Part shown: piece after piece, positions 54,688-64,000 of the stretch
Position numbering within the stretch: position 1 is the first letter of the stretch
How the letters are laid out: each line of letters begins with the position of its first letter
NCBI RefSeq assembly: GCF_001941505.1
Contig: NZ_CP009248.1
Location: 1,302,001-1,366,000, forward strand
DNA: 64,000 bases
DNA from: Corynebacterium sphenisci DSM 44792
GTDB taxonomy: Bacteria > Actinomycetota > Actinomycetes > Mycobacteriales > Mycobacteriaceae
Direction of reading: 5' to 3'
The notes under the pieces: generated by a model
What the model saw: only the letters and a program-made list of their open reading frames with translations
What the model was told of the DNA's origin: nothing
Databases searched by the model: none
Program-made: the position numbers and the translations under genes

Positions 54688-54693
54688 AGCCTA
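54688..54693 (-). promoter_or_regulatory. -10 box for ctaA (leaderless)
   Basis: TAGGCT on the minus strand, ending 9 nt before the GTG at 54679. Confidence 0.45.
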
Positions 54694-54730
54694 CCCGCCG
54701 CGACCGGGGGCGACGGGGGCGGGGCGGCCG

Positions 54731-55531
54731 CTATTCCCCGGAGGCCTCGAAGCGGAACAGGCGGGTCGCCGCCCAGCCGCAGAGCAGGCCCCAGGCGAGC
54801 AGCACCAGCAGCGGCACGGCGGTGTCCCCGCCGTCCAGGATCCCGGTGAGCAGCCGGGTGGCGGCCACCGAGGGCAGCAGGTCCAGGGCGGCGGCCAGGG
54901 GGCCGGGCAGCTCCGGGCCGACGGCGACCAGGGTGGCCGCGCCGAGCAGCAGGAACCAGATCAGGTTGGCCAGGGCGAGGATGAGCTCCGCGCCGAGGGT
55001 GCCGCCCATGAGCAGCCCCATGGTGGCGAAGCTCGCGGTGGCCAGCAGGGTGGCCGCCAGCACCAGGGCCATGGCGCCCGGGCCGGCCCGGAAGCCCAGG
55101 GCGATGGCGGTGGCGGTCATCAGCGCGAACTGGATGGCGACCACCACACCGACCGCGCCGACCTTGCCGGCGATGATCGCCCAGCGCGGCAGCCCGGAGG
55201 CGCCGACCCGCTTCAGGGCCCCGTAGCGGCGGTCGAAGCCCACCGCGATGGCCTGGCCGGTGAACCCGGCGGACATCGCGGAGACGGCGAGCACCATCGG
55301 GTAGACCGCGTCGATGGGCTCCGCCACGTCGAGCACCGGCACCACGGTGAAGCCGACCAGCAGGGCCAGCGGGATCACCATGGACAGCAGCGCCTGCTCC
55401 CCGTGCCGCAGGATCAGCGCGGTCTCCATCCGGGTCTGCGCGACGAGCACCCGGCGCATCGGCGCCGCCCCCGGGTTGGGGGCGAAGGTGCCGCGGGGGA
55501 ACCTGCTGGTGGTCTCGGGGCTCTCCGCCAC
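54731..55531 (-). CDS. ABC-2 type transporter permease
   Basis: Membrane half of an ABC exporter. The 266-residue protein has an N-terminal cytoplasmic segment of ~45 residues and about six membrane helices, with the ABC-2 signature region YGALKRVGASGLPRW between helices 2 and 3. It starts at GTG 55531, two bases after the ATPase stop, so the two are cotranscribed. The substrate cannot be read from sequence. Position next to ctaA and mptB suggests an envelope or haem-related role, but this is only inference. Confidence 0.85.
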   Translation of the reverse strand: MAESPETTSRFPRGTFAPNPGAAPMRRVLVAQTRMETALILRHGEQALLSMVIPLALLVGFTVVPVLDVAEPIDAVYPMVLAVSAMSAGFTGQAIAVGFDRRYGALKRVGASGLPRWAIIAGKVGAVGVVVAIQFALMTATAIALGFRAGPGAMALVLAATLLATASFATMGLLMGGTLGAELILALANLIWFLLLGAATLVAVGPELPGPLAAALDLLPSVAATRLLTGILDGGDTAVPLLVLLAWGLLCGWAATRLFRFEASGE

Positions 55532-55532
55532 G

Positions 55533-56486
55533 TCAGCTCCTCATCTCTCGGCCGGTGATGTCCAGGAACACGTCCTCCAGGCTGCGCCGGGCCACCTGCA
55601 GCCCGGTGATCAGCACCCCGCGGTCGGCGCACCAGGCGGCCAGCCGGGCGATGCCCTCGGCGTCGGCGGCCCCGGCGACCCGGTACCGGTTCGGCGCCAC
55701 CGCGCGCACCTCCACCGCCGCCCCCGGGCCGGCGAGGTGGCCGGCCAGGGCCGCGGCGTCGATCGGCGCGTCCACGGTGAGGTCGATGCCCCGGGTGGTG
55801 GCGAGGCCGGTGAGCTCCCCGGTGGTGCCATGCGCGACGGTGCGCCCCCGGTCGATGATCATCACCTCGTCGGCCAGGGCCTCCGCCTCGTCCATCAGGT
55901 GGGTGGTGAGCACCACGGTGGCCCCGTCCCGGCGCAGCGAGCCGATCAGGTCCCACACCGCCAGCCGGGACTGGGCGTCCAGCCCGGCGGTGGGCTCGTC
56001 GAGGAAGACCAGCTCCGGCCGGCCGACCAGGGCGCAGGCCAGGGAGAGCCGCTGCTGCTGGCCGCCGGAGAGCCGGCGGTAGGCGGTGGCCCGGTTGCGG
56101 CCCAGGCCGACGACGTCGATGAGCCAGTCCACGTCCAGGGGGTCGGCGGCGTAGCCGGCGACCAGCTCCAGCATCTCGGCCACGCGCACCCCCGGGTAGG
56201 CGCCGCCGCCCTGCAGCATCACGCCGATCCGGCGGCGCAGCGCATCGGTCTGCCGGTGCGGATCCAGGCCCAGCACCCGCACGGTGCCGGAGTCGGGCCG
56301 CACGAAGCCCTCGCACATCTCCACGGTGGTGGTCTTGCCGGCGCCGTTGGGCCCCAGCAGGGCGAGCACCTTGCCGCGCGCCAGGCGCAGGCCGAGCCCG
56401 TCGACCGCGGTGACGTCGCCGTAGCGCTTCGTCACCCCGGTAAGTTCCAGCGCCGGCGCGTCGCCGGCCTCCATGGCGTGGGTCAC
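55533..56486 (-). CDS. ABC transporter ATP-binding protein (DrrA/CcmA-like)
   Basis: ATPase partner of the permease that follows it. The 317-residue protein has Walker A GPNGAGKTT (Lys51), Q-loop MLQGGGAYPG, signature LSGGQQQR, Walker B LVFLDEP and the switch His in LTTHLMDEAEAL. A C-terminal domain of ~90 residues follows, as in DrrA-type exporters of drugs and lipids. The GTG at 56486 is favoured by a -10 box 7 nt upstream; an ATG four codons later (56474) is the alternative. Confidence 0.9.
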   Translation of the reverse strand: MTHAMEAGDAPALELTGVTKRYGDVTAVDGLGLRLARGKVLALLGPNGAGKTTTVEMCEGFVRPDSGTVRVLGLDPHRQTDALRRRIGVMLQGGGAYPGVRVAEMLELVAGYAADPLDVDWLIDVVGLGRNRATAYRRLSGGQQQRLSLACALVGRPELVFLDEPTAGLDAQSRLAVWDLIGSLRRDGATVVLTTHLMDEAEALADEVMIIDRGRTVAHGTTGELTGLATTRGIDLTVDAPIDAAALAGHLAGPGAAVEVRAVAPNRYRVAGAADAEGIARLAAWCADRGVLITGLQVARRSLEDVFLDITGREMRS

Positions 56487-56492
56487 GGGGCA

Positions 56493-56498
56493 AGCATA
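56493..56498 (-). promoter_or_regulatory. -10 box for the ABC exporter (leaderless)
   Basis: TATGCT on the minus strand, ending 7 nt before the GTG at 56486. Confidence 0.45.
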
Positions 56499-56545
56499 GG
56501 CCAGCCCGGGCCGCAACCCGGCCACAGGGCCGCGCCGCGCGCCGC

Positions 56546-58231
56546 TCAGCGCACCCGGAACACCCGGGTGCGCGCGCCCAGGGCGAGCACCGCCGCCAGG
56601 CACACCGCGAAGGACCCGGCGGCGCCGAGGTAGATCTGCAGCACGGTCATCGGCGGCAGGCCCAGGCCGCGGGGCAGCACCGCGAAGCTGAAGAAGGTGG
56701 AGTAGGCCACCACCGCCACCCGGAACCCGGGCCGGTCCGCCCAGCCGGACAGCGGCACCAGGGCCCACAGCAGGTACCAGGGGTGCACCACCGGGAAGAG
56801 CAGCACCAGGGCGAACATGGACAGCCCGTAGCCGCCCAGGGGGTGGATCCGGCCCCGGAAGGTGGCCCAGAGCATGCGCAGCATCCACGCCCCGGCCAGG
56901 GCCACGCCCAGGCCCCGGGTCAGGGTCAGCGCCGCATCGGAGACGTCCCCGACGCCGAGCAGCCGGCCGAAGAACCCGGCGAGCACGCCGAGCAGGGTGG
57001 GCAGGGACATCCAGCTGCGGATGCTGGCCGCCCCGCCCTGGCTGGTCACCCAGCCGAAGCCCAGCCCGGTGGCGGTGGAGGCGGCGACCACGGTGACCCC
57101 GGCCACCGCGGCCACCCCGGCGGCGGCGCGGGCCACCGCCGCGGCCCCGCCGCCGAACCGGCGGGCCAGGGCCATCCCGGCGAACCCGAGGGCGACGAAG
57201 CCGGTGACCTTCACCATCCCGGCCAGGGCGATGAGCACGATCCCGGCGATGAGCAGCACCAGGCGCCGGCCCCGGGGCCGGCCCCGGCCGGGGTCGGGCG
57301 CCGGGTCCGGGGAACCGGCCCGGGGGGCGCCGTGCAGGGCGCATTGGGTGAGCTCCAGCCCGCACAGCAGCAGCGCCAGCAGCAGCGACTCGTTGTGCGC
57401 GCCGCCGACCAGGTGCAGCAGCACCAGCGGGTTGAGCACGCCCAGCCACAGCGCGAACTGGGGGGAGACCCCGCAGCGCTGGGCGAGCCGGACCAGCGCC
57501 CAGGCCACCGCGTAGAGGGAGATCACCGCGATGGTGCGGTGCAGCAGCACCGAGGCGAGCACGTGGTCCTCGGTGAGCGCGGAGATGCCCGCGGCCACCG
57601 CCATCGCCACCGGGCCGTAGGGGCTGGGCGAATGGGACCAGATCAGCGGCACCGAGCGGGCCAGCGGATCCCGGGCGCCGAGGATGTCCACCGGCCCGGC
57701 GAGGTAGGGGTCCAGGCCCCGGCCCACGATCGCGCCCTGCGCCAGGTAGGAGTAGATGTCCTGGGTGAACAGGGGGGCGGTGATGAGCAGGGGCAGCACC
57801 CAGCCGGCGAAGGTGCGCACCAGCATCCCGGTGTCCACCGCGGTGACCCGGGTGCGCGCCCCGGCGTAGACGAACACGCCCACGCCCAGCCAGGCCAGCA
57901 CCAGGAAGGCGATCCCGGTGAAGGTGACGATGGTGGTGGCCTGCAGCATCCGGCCGAGCGCCCCGCCGAGCGGGTTGGCCCAGAAGGCGTTGCCGATCAC
58001 CGGGGTGGCCCCGGCGCCGATGCCGCCGACCAGGATCAGGATCGCGCCGAGGGTGCCGGTCCAGCGCAGCGCGGTGAAGCGGCGCAGCTCGCGGTGGTCC
58101 ACCCGGTAGGCGAGGGGGGATTCCACGCCGCGGTGCAGGGTCGCCGATCGGGACCCGGCCCGGCCGATCCGGGGCAGCGCGTCGCGCACCCAGCCGGGGG
58201 CCAGCGCGCCCCGGGTCGCTTCCTCGTCCAC
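56546..58231 (-). CDS. mptB: Alpha-(1->6)-mannopyranosyltransferase MptB
   Basis: Membrane glycosyltransferase of the GT-C type that starts the alpha-1,6-mannan core of lipomannan and lipoarabinomannan in Corynebacteriales, using polyprenyl-phosphomannose. The 561-residue protein has many membrane helices and the GT-C external motif [11 protein letters not shown] (Asp) near residue 155. A Pro/Arg-rich cytoplasmic loop is near 305-330. The GTG at 58231 has a -10 box 8 nt upstream. It is divergent from sufR, the same neighbourhood as I recall in C. glutamicum. It supports assignment to a mycolic-acid lineage. Confidence 0.88.
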   Translation of the reverse strand: MDEEATRGALAPGWVRDALPRIGRAGSRSATLHRGVESPLAYRVDHRELRRFTALRWTGTLGAILILVGGIGAGATPVIGNAFWANPLGGALGRMLQATTIVTFTGIAFLVLAWLGVGVFVYAGARTRVTAVDTGMLVRTFAGWVLPLLITAPLFTQDIYSYLAQGAIVGRGLDPYLAGPVDILGARDPLARSVPLIWSHSPSPYGPVAMAVAAGISALTEDHVLASVLLHRTIAVISLYAVAWALVRLAQRCGVSPQFALWLGVLNPLVLLHLVGGAHNESLLLALLLCGLELTQCALHGAPRAGSPDPAPDPGRGRPRGRRLVLLIAGIVLIALAGMVKVTGFVALGFAGMALARRFGGGAAAVARAAAGVAAVAGVTVVAASTATGLGFGWVTSQGGAASIRSWMSLPTLLGVLAGFFGRLLGVGDVSDAALTLTRGLGVALAGAWMLRMLWATFRGRIHPLGGYGLSMFALVLLFPVVHPWYLLWALVPLSGWADRPGFRVAVVAYSTFFSFAVLPRGLGLPPMTVLQIYLGAAGSFAVCLAAVLALGARTRVFRVR

Positions 58232-58238
58232 GGGCTAG

Positions 58239-58244
58239 AGGATA
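58239..58244 (-). promoter_or_regulatory. -10 box for mptB (leaderless)
   Basis: TATCCT on the minus strand, ending 8 nt before the GTG at 58231. Confidence 0.5.
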
Positions 58245-58291
58245 CCGGCCCAGGCGCCCCGGGGCCGTCTGGACATGGCGGCCCAATTACG

Positions 58292-58305
58292 CAACACTTG
58301 TGTTG
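58292..58305. promoter_or_regulatory. Probable SufR operator
   Basis: A perfect palindrome CAACAC-TT-GTGTTG in the sufR promoter. Mycobacterial SufR is reported to bind an ACACT...TGTGA-type site, which this resembles. It covers the likely -10 region (AACACT at 58293-58298), so bound SufR would block sufR-sufU transcription. Confidence 0.65.
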
Positions 58306-58311
58306 TCTAAA

Positions 58312-58334
58312 GCCCCGGCGGGATCCGCCGGGGC
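58312..58334 (+). promoter_or_regulatory. 5' stem-loop of the suf leader
   Basis: A perfect 10-bp stem (58312-58321 with 58325-58334) with loop GAT, close to the predicted mRNA start at about 58305. The remaining leader to 58411 has an AGGAGG ribosome site. Confidence 0.45.
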
Positions 58335-58411
58335 GGCGGACCGTGCCCGGGCCCGGATCGGACCCGGGGGCGCGGCAGTGCACGAGACGATACCGGCAGG
58401 AGGTGCCGACG

Positions 58412-59101
58412 ATGACGCCCACGCGCGACGGCGACACCCGCCGCCGGATCCTGGAGACCCTGCTTGCCGGGGACCCGGCCAGCGCCTCGGAGATCGCCGC
58501 CGAACTGGGGCTGTCCGCGGCGGCGGTGCGCCGCCACCTGGACATCCTGGTCGGCGAGGGCCTCGCCGAGGCCGCGCCGGCGCCGGCGGCGGGACCCCGC
58601 GGCCGGGGCCGGCCGGCGAAGACCTTCCGGCTCACCGCCGAGGGGCGCTCCCGCTTCGGCCACGGCTACGACGAACTCGCCGCGGCGGCGCTGGCCGCCC
58701 TGCGCGAGGCCGGCGGGGAGGCGGCCGTCATGGCCTTCGCCCGCCGCCGGGCCGCGGAGATCCTCGACGGCGTCGACGCCGTCGGCGACGGGGTGAGCGT
58801 GCCCGAGGTGGTGGACCAGGTCGTCGGCGCCTTCCGGCGGCACGGCTACGCCGCGCACGCCCACCCGGGCCGCGCCGGTTTGCAGCTGTGCCAGCGGCAT
58901 TGCCCGATCAGCGAGGTCGCCGGGGACTTCCCCGAGCTGTGCGAGGCCGAGCAGGAGGCGGTGAGCACCCTGCTGGGCCAGCACACCCAGCAGCTGGCTA
59001 CCATCGCCGACGGCAACGGCGTGTGCACCGTGCACATCCCCCTCGTCCGATCCCGACCCCCAGCCCCCCATGCAGCACCCACAGAAAGGAGCGGACAATG
59101 A
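58412..59101 (+). CDS. sufR: SufR, Fe-S cluster-sensing repressor of the suf operon
   Basis: ArsR/DeoR-like winged-helix repressor that loses DNA affinity when its [4Fe-4S] cluster is lost. The 229-residue protein has an N-terminal HTH ([21 protein letters not shown]) and a wing rich in Arg/Gly ([15 protein letters not shown]). Four cysteines are spaced C160-x3-C164-x12-C177-x27-C205, the arrangement reported for SufR proteins. The ATG at 58412 follows AGGAGG. The stop overlaps sufB (ATGA). It probably represses its own operon through the palindrome at 58292. Confidence 0.93.
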   Translation: MTPTRDGDTRRRILETLLAGDPASASEIAAELGLSAAAVRRHLDILVGEGLAEAAPAPAAGPRGRGRPAKTFRLTAEGRSRFGHGYDELAAAALAALREAGGEAAVMAFARRRAAEILDGVDAVGDGVSVPEVVDQVVGAFRRHGYAAHAHPGRAGLQLCQRHCPISEVAGDFPELCEAEQEAVSTLLGQHTQQLATIADGNGVCTVHIPLVRSRPPAPHAAPTERSGQ

Positions 59102-60546
59102 CCCTCGCCCAGGATGAATCCGCGATGGTGCCCAAGCCCCAGACCGATGAGGAGATCATCGAGTCGATCGGCGCCTACCAGTACGGCTGGCATGACGACG
59201 ACACCGCCGGGGCGGCCGCCAAGCGCGGCCTGTCCGAGGCGGTCGTGCGCGACATCTCCGCCAAGAAGGACGAGCCGGAGTGGATGCTCGAGCGCCGCCT
59301 GAAGGCGCTGGACATCTTCGATCGGAAGCCGCTGCCCACCTGGGGCGCGGATCTCTCCGGCATCGACTTCGACAACATCAAGTACTTCGTGCGCTCCACG
59401 GAGAAGCAGGCCCAGACCTGGGACGATCTGCCCGCCGACATCAAGGAGACCTACGACAAGCTGGGCATCCCGGAGGCGGAGAAGCAGCGCCTGGTCTCCG
59501 GGGTGGCCGCCCAGTACGAGTCCGAGGTGGTCTACCACCAGATCCGCGAGGACCTGGAGGCCCAGGGGGTCATCTTCCTCGACACCGACACCGGCCTGAA
59601 GGAGCACCCGGAGCTGTTCCGGGAGTACTTCGGCTCGGTGATCCCCGCCGGCGACAACAAGTTCTCCGCGCTCAACACCGCGGTGTGGTCCGGCGGCTCC
59701 TTCATCTACGTGCCCAAGGGGGTGCACGTGGACATCCCGCTGCAGGCCTACTTCCGGATCAACACCGAGAACATGGGCCAGTTCGAGCGCACCCTGATCA
59801 TCGTCGACGAGGACGCCTACGTGCACTACGTCGAGGGCTGCACCGCGCCGATCTACAAGTCGGATTCGCTGCACTCCGCGGTGGTGGAGATCATCGTGAA
59901 GAAGGGCGGCCGCTGCCGCTACACCACCATCCAGAACTGGTCGAACAACGTCTACAACCTGGTCACCAAGCGCACCAAGTGCGAGGAGGGCGCGACCATG
60001 GAGTGGATCGACGGCAACATCGGCTCCAAGGTGACCATGAAGTACCCGGCGGTGTGGATGACCGGCCCGCACGCCCGCGGGGAGGTGCTTTCGGTGGCCT
60101 TCGCCGGGCAGGACCAGTTCCAGGACACCGGGGCGAAGATGGTGCACATGGCCCCGCACACCTCCTCCAACATCGTCTCCAAGTCGGTGGCGCGCAGCGG
60201 CGGCCGGGCCGCCTACCGCGGCCTGGTGCAGGTGAACAAGGGCGCCAAGCACTCCGCCAGCTCGGTGGAGTGCGATGCGCTGCTGGTGGACACCATCTCC
60301 CGCTCGGACACCTACCCCTACGTCGACGTGCGCGAGGACGACGTCACCCTCGGCCATGAGGCGACCGTCTCCCAGGTCTCCGATGACCAGCTCTTCTACC
60401 TGATGAGCCGCGGGATCGAGGAGGATGAGGCGATGGCCATGGTGGTCCGCGGATTCGTGGAGCCCATCGCCAAGGAGCTGCCCATGGAGTACGCCCTGGA
60501 GCTCAACCGCCTCATTGAACTGCAGATGGAAGGGTCGGTCGGTTAA
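59098..60546 (+). CDS. sufB: SufB, Fe-S cluster assembly scaffold
   Basis: Core of the SufBC2D scaffold on which clusters are built. At 482 residues it has the usual length. It shows [31 protein letters not shown] with the conserved Cys, and the C-terminal [12 protein letters not shown] and [12 protein letters not shown]. No intein is present, unlike mycobacterial SufB. The ATG follows AGAAAGGAG and overlaps the sufR stop. Confidence 0.97.
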   Translation: MTLAQDESAMVPKPQTDEEIIESIGAYQYGWHDDDTAGAAAKRGLSEAVVRDISAKKDEPEWMLERRLKALDIFDRKPLPTWGADLSGIDFDNIKYFVRSTEKQAQTWDDLPADIKETYDKLGIPEAEKQRLVSGVAAQYESEVVYHQIREDLEAQGVIFLDTDTGLKEHPELFREYFGSVIPAGDNKFSALNTAVWSGGSFIYVPKGVHVDIPLQAYFRINTENMGQFERTLIIVDEDAYVHYVEGCTAPIYKSDSLHSAVVEIIVKKGGRCRYTTIQNWSNNVYNLVTKRTKCEEGATMEWIDGNIGSKVTMKYPAVWMTGPHARGEVLSVAFAGQDQFQDTGAKMVHMAPHTSSNIVSKSVARSGGRAAYRGLVQVNKGAKHSASSVECDALLVDTISRSDTYPYVDVREDDVTLGHEATVSQVSDDQLFYLMSRGIEEDEAMAMVVRGFVEPIAKELPMEYALELNRLIELQMEGSVG

Positions 60547-60550
60547 ACCC

Positions 60551-61741
60551 ATGACTACCGCAAACACCGTTGAACCGGCGGTGCAGCCGCACCGCCGGGT
60601 GCTCGCCAACAAGGGCGACATCTTCAGCTCCTTCGACGTCGCCGACTTCCCGGTGCCCAAGGGCCGCGACGAGGAGTGGCGGTTCACCCCGCTGCGCCGG
60701 CTGCACGGCCTGCACGACGGCACCGCCGGGGAGCCGGCGCCGGCGGACATCGCCGTCGACGCCGCCGAGGGCGTCGAGGTGCACCGGGTGCGCCGCGGCG
60801 ACGAGCGCCTCGGCCGGGCCGGGACGCCGGTGGACCGGGTCGCCGCCCAGGCCTTCAGCAGCTTCGACGAGGCCGTGGTGCTGGAGGTCGGCCGCGGCGC
60901 CGAGGCCGGGGCCCAGGATCCGGTCACGGTGCGGATCACCGGGCCCGGGGAGGGCCGGGTCGCCTACGGGCACGTGGTGATCGACGTCGCCGCCGGCGCC
61001 CACGCCGCGGTGGTGCTGGACTACCGCGGCTCCGGGGCCTTCGCCGACAACGTGGAGTTCCTGGTCGGCGACGCCGCCTCGCTGACCGTGGTCAGCCTCG
61101 GCAACTGGGCCGCGGACGCGGTGCACCTCTCCGGCCACCACGGCCGGCTGGGCCGCGACGCGGTGCTGCGGCACACCGTGGCCTGCTTCGGCGGGTCCGT
61201 GGTGCGGGTGATCCCGCGGGTGGCCTTCACCGCCCCCGGCGGCGACGCCGAGCTGCTGGGCGTGTACTTCGCCGATGACGGCCAGTACTTCGAGCAGCGG
61301 CTGCTGGTGGATCACGCGGTGCCGAACTGCCGCTCCAACGTGATGTACAAGGGCGCCCTGCAGGGCGACCCGGACTCCCGGCTGCCCGATGCGCGCACCG
61401 CCTGGGTCGGCGATGTGCTGATCCGGGAGAACGCCGGCGGCACGGACACCTACGAGCTGAACCGGAACCTGATCCTCACCGAGGGCGCCCGGGCGGACTC
61501 GGTGCCCAACCTGGAGATCGAGACCGGCGAGATCGCCGGCGCCGGGCACGCCGCCACCGTCGGCCGCTTCGACGACGACCAGCTGTTCTACCTGATGAGC
61601 CGGGGCATCCCGGAGGAGGTGGCGCGCCGGCTGGTGGTGCGCGGCTTCTTCGGCGAGGTGATCCACCGGATCCCGGTGGAGTCCGTCCGCGACCGGCTCA
61701 CCGACCTCATCGACGCCGAGCTCGCCACCGTCGAGCTCTAG
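60551..61741 (+). CDS. sufD: SufD, Fe-S cluster assembly protein
   Basis: Beta-helix partner of SufB in the scaffold complex; likely binds FADH2 or shapes the cluster site. The 396-residue protein has an N-terminal helical part with KGRDEEWRFTPLRRL and a parallel beta-helix core ending in [21 protein letters not shown], shared with SufB. It starts 4 bases after the sufB stop. Confidence 0.96.
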   Translation: MTTANTVEPAVQPHRRVLANKGDIFSSFDVADFPVPKGRDEEWRFTPLRRLHGLHDGTAGEPAPADIAVDAAEGVEVHRVRRGDERLGRAGTPVDRVAAQAFSSFDEAVVLEVGRGAEAGAQDPVTVRITGPGEGRVAYGHVVIDVAAGAHAAVVLDYRGSGAFADNVEFLVGDAASLTVVSLGNWAADAVHLSGHHGRLGRDAVLRHTVACFGGSVVRVIPRVAFTAPGGDAELLGVYFADDGQYFEQRLLVDHAVPNCRSNVMYKGALQGDPDSRLPDARTAWVGDVLIRENAGGTDTYELNRNLILTEGARADSVPNLEIETGEIAGAGHAATVGRFDDDQLFYLMSRGIPEEVARRLVVRGFFGEVIHRIPVESVRDRLTDLIDAELATVEL

Positions 61742-61787
61742 CGGCGCCCCACCCACCCGAACTTCCCGAGAAGGACACCACCTGACG

Positions 61788-63774
<1,987 letters not shown>

Positions 63775-63836
63775 ACCCGCGCCCGCCCGGACCCCGGGCG
63801 GCGCACCGCCTCATCCGGCGGGTCCTGGAGGAGCAT

Positions 63837-64000
63837 ATGAAACTCGAGCAGATGTACCAGGAGGTCATCCTGGACCACTACAAGCACCCGCAGCATGCCG
63901 GGTTGCGGGAGCCCTACGGGGCGGAGGTGCACCACGTCAACCCCTCCTGCGGGGACGAGCTCACCCTGCGGGTGGCGCTCTCCGCGGACGGGGCCACCGT
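63837..64000 (+). CDS. sufU: SufU, Fe-S assembly protein (3' end outside window)
   Basis: Zinc-containing sulfurtransferase partner that takes persulfide from SufS. 54 complete codons are visible, starting MKLEQMYQEVILDHYKHP, with a zinc-ligand Cys38 and Asp40 in NPSCGDEL. The ATG at 63837 follows GGAGGAG. In C. glutamicum the operon continues past sufU with a SufT-like gene, so more may lie beyond the window. Confidence 0.93.
   Translation, partial: MKLEQMYQEVILDHYKHPQHAGLREPYGAEVHHVNPSCGDELTLRVALSADGAT

Overview
This window is a 64 kb stretch of core chromosome from a very GC-rich actinobacterium, by eye about three quarters G+C, almost certainly a Corynebacterium. The evidence is the actinobacterial marker set (mIHF, WhiA, OpcA, a helicase-less PriA, type 2 PyrF, the MptB mannosyltransferase of mycolic-acid bacteria, SufR fused to the suf operon). 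The gene order also matches what I remember of the Corynebacterium glutamicum chromosome. Genes are tightly packed with many ATGA/GTGA overlaps. No intergenic gap exceeds 300 bases. I see no tRNA, rRNA, CRISPR array, insertion sequence, prophage or other accessory island.

Layout. 1-10281 (+): alaS (5' end missing), ruvX, mltG, aroE, an orphan prepilin peptidase, aroC-aroK-aroB-aroQ and an aminopeptidase P-like gene. 10404-19956 (+): efp-nusB, then the pyrimidine operon pyrR-pyrB-pyrC-carA-carB-pyrF behind a PyrR-type leader. 20192-24172 (+): mihF-gmk-rpoZ-coaBC and metK. 24218-33848 (+): priA, def-fmt-rsmB, rpe, the riboflavin genes ribD-ribE-ribBA-ribH and a PH-domain membrane protein. 33853-38826 (+): uvrC-rapZ-yvcK-whiA. 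38958-45461 (+): the glycolytic run gapA-pgk-tpiA, then ppc and secG. 45548-52278 (-): the pentose-phosphate operon, transcribed tkt-tal-zwf-opcA-pgl. 52475-58231: ctaB (+), then ctaA, an ABC exporter pair and mptB (-). 58412-64000 (+): sufR-sufB-sufD-sufC-sufS-sufU (sufU cut off by the window end).

Functionally the window joins glycolysis, anaplerosis and the pentose-phosphate pathway with routes that draw on their intermediates: shikimate (E4P and PEP), pyrimidines (PRPP) and riboflavin (ribulose-5-P). It also holds translation and protein-maturation genes, haem A synthesis, envelope glycan synthesis and Fe-S cluster assembly.

I found no new multi-gene system. The most interesting material is regulatory: (i) about eleven genes with a TANNNT-like -10 box 7-9 nt before the start codon, the signature of leaderless mRNAs, two of them using the upstream gene's TAG stop as the start of the -10 box; (ii) leadered genes (efp, metK, gapA, secG, sufR, less strongly mihF and mltG) whose predicted mRNA begins almost at once with a GC-rich stem-loop; (iii) long perfect hairpins without U-tracts between the cistrons of the glycolytic and pentose-phosphate operons, the largest about 25 bp between pgk and tpiA; (iv) a PyrR-type hairpin that sequesters the pyrR ribosome-binding site; (v) a 14-bp palindrome at the sufR promoter.
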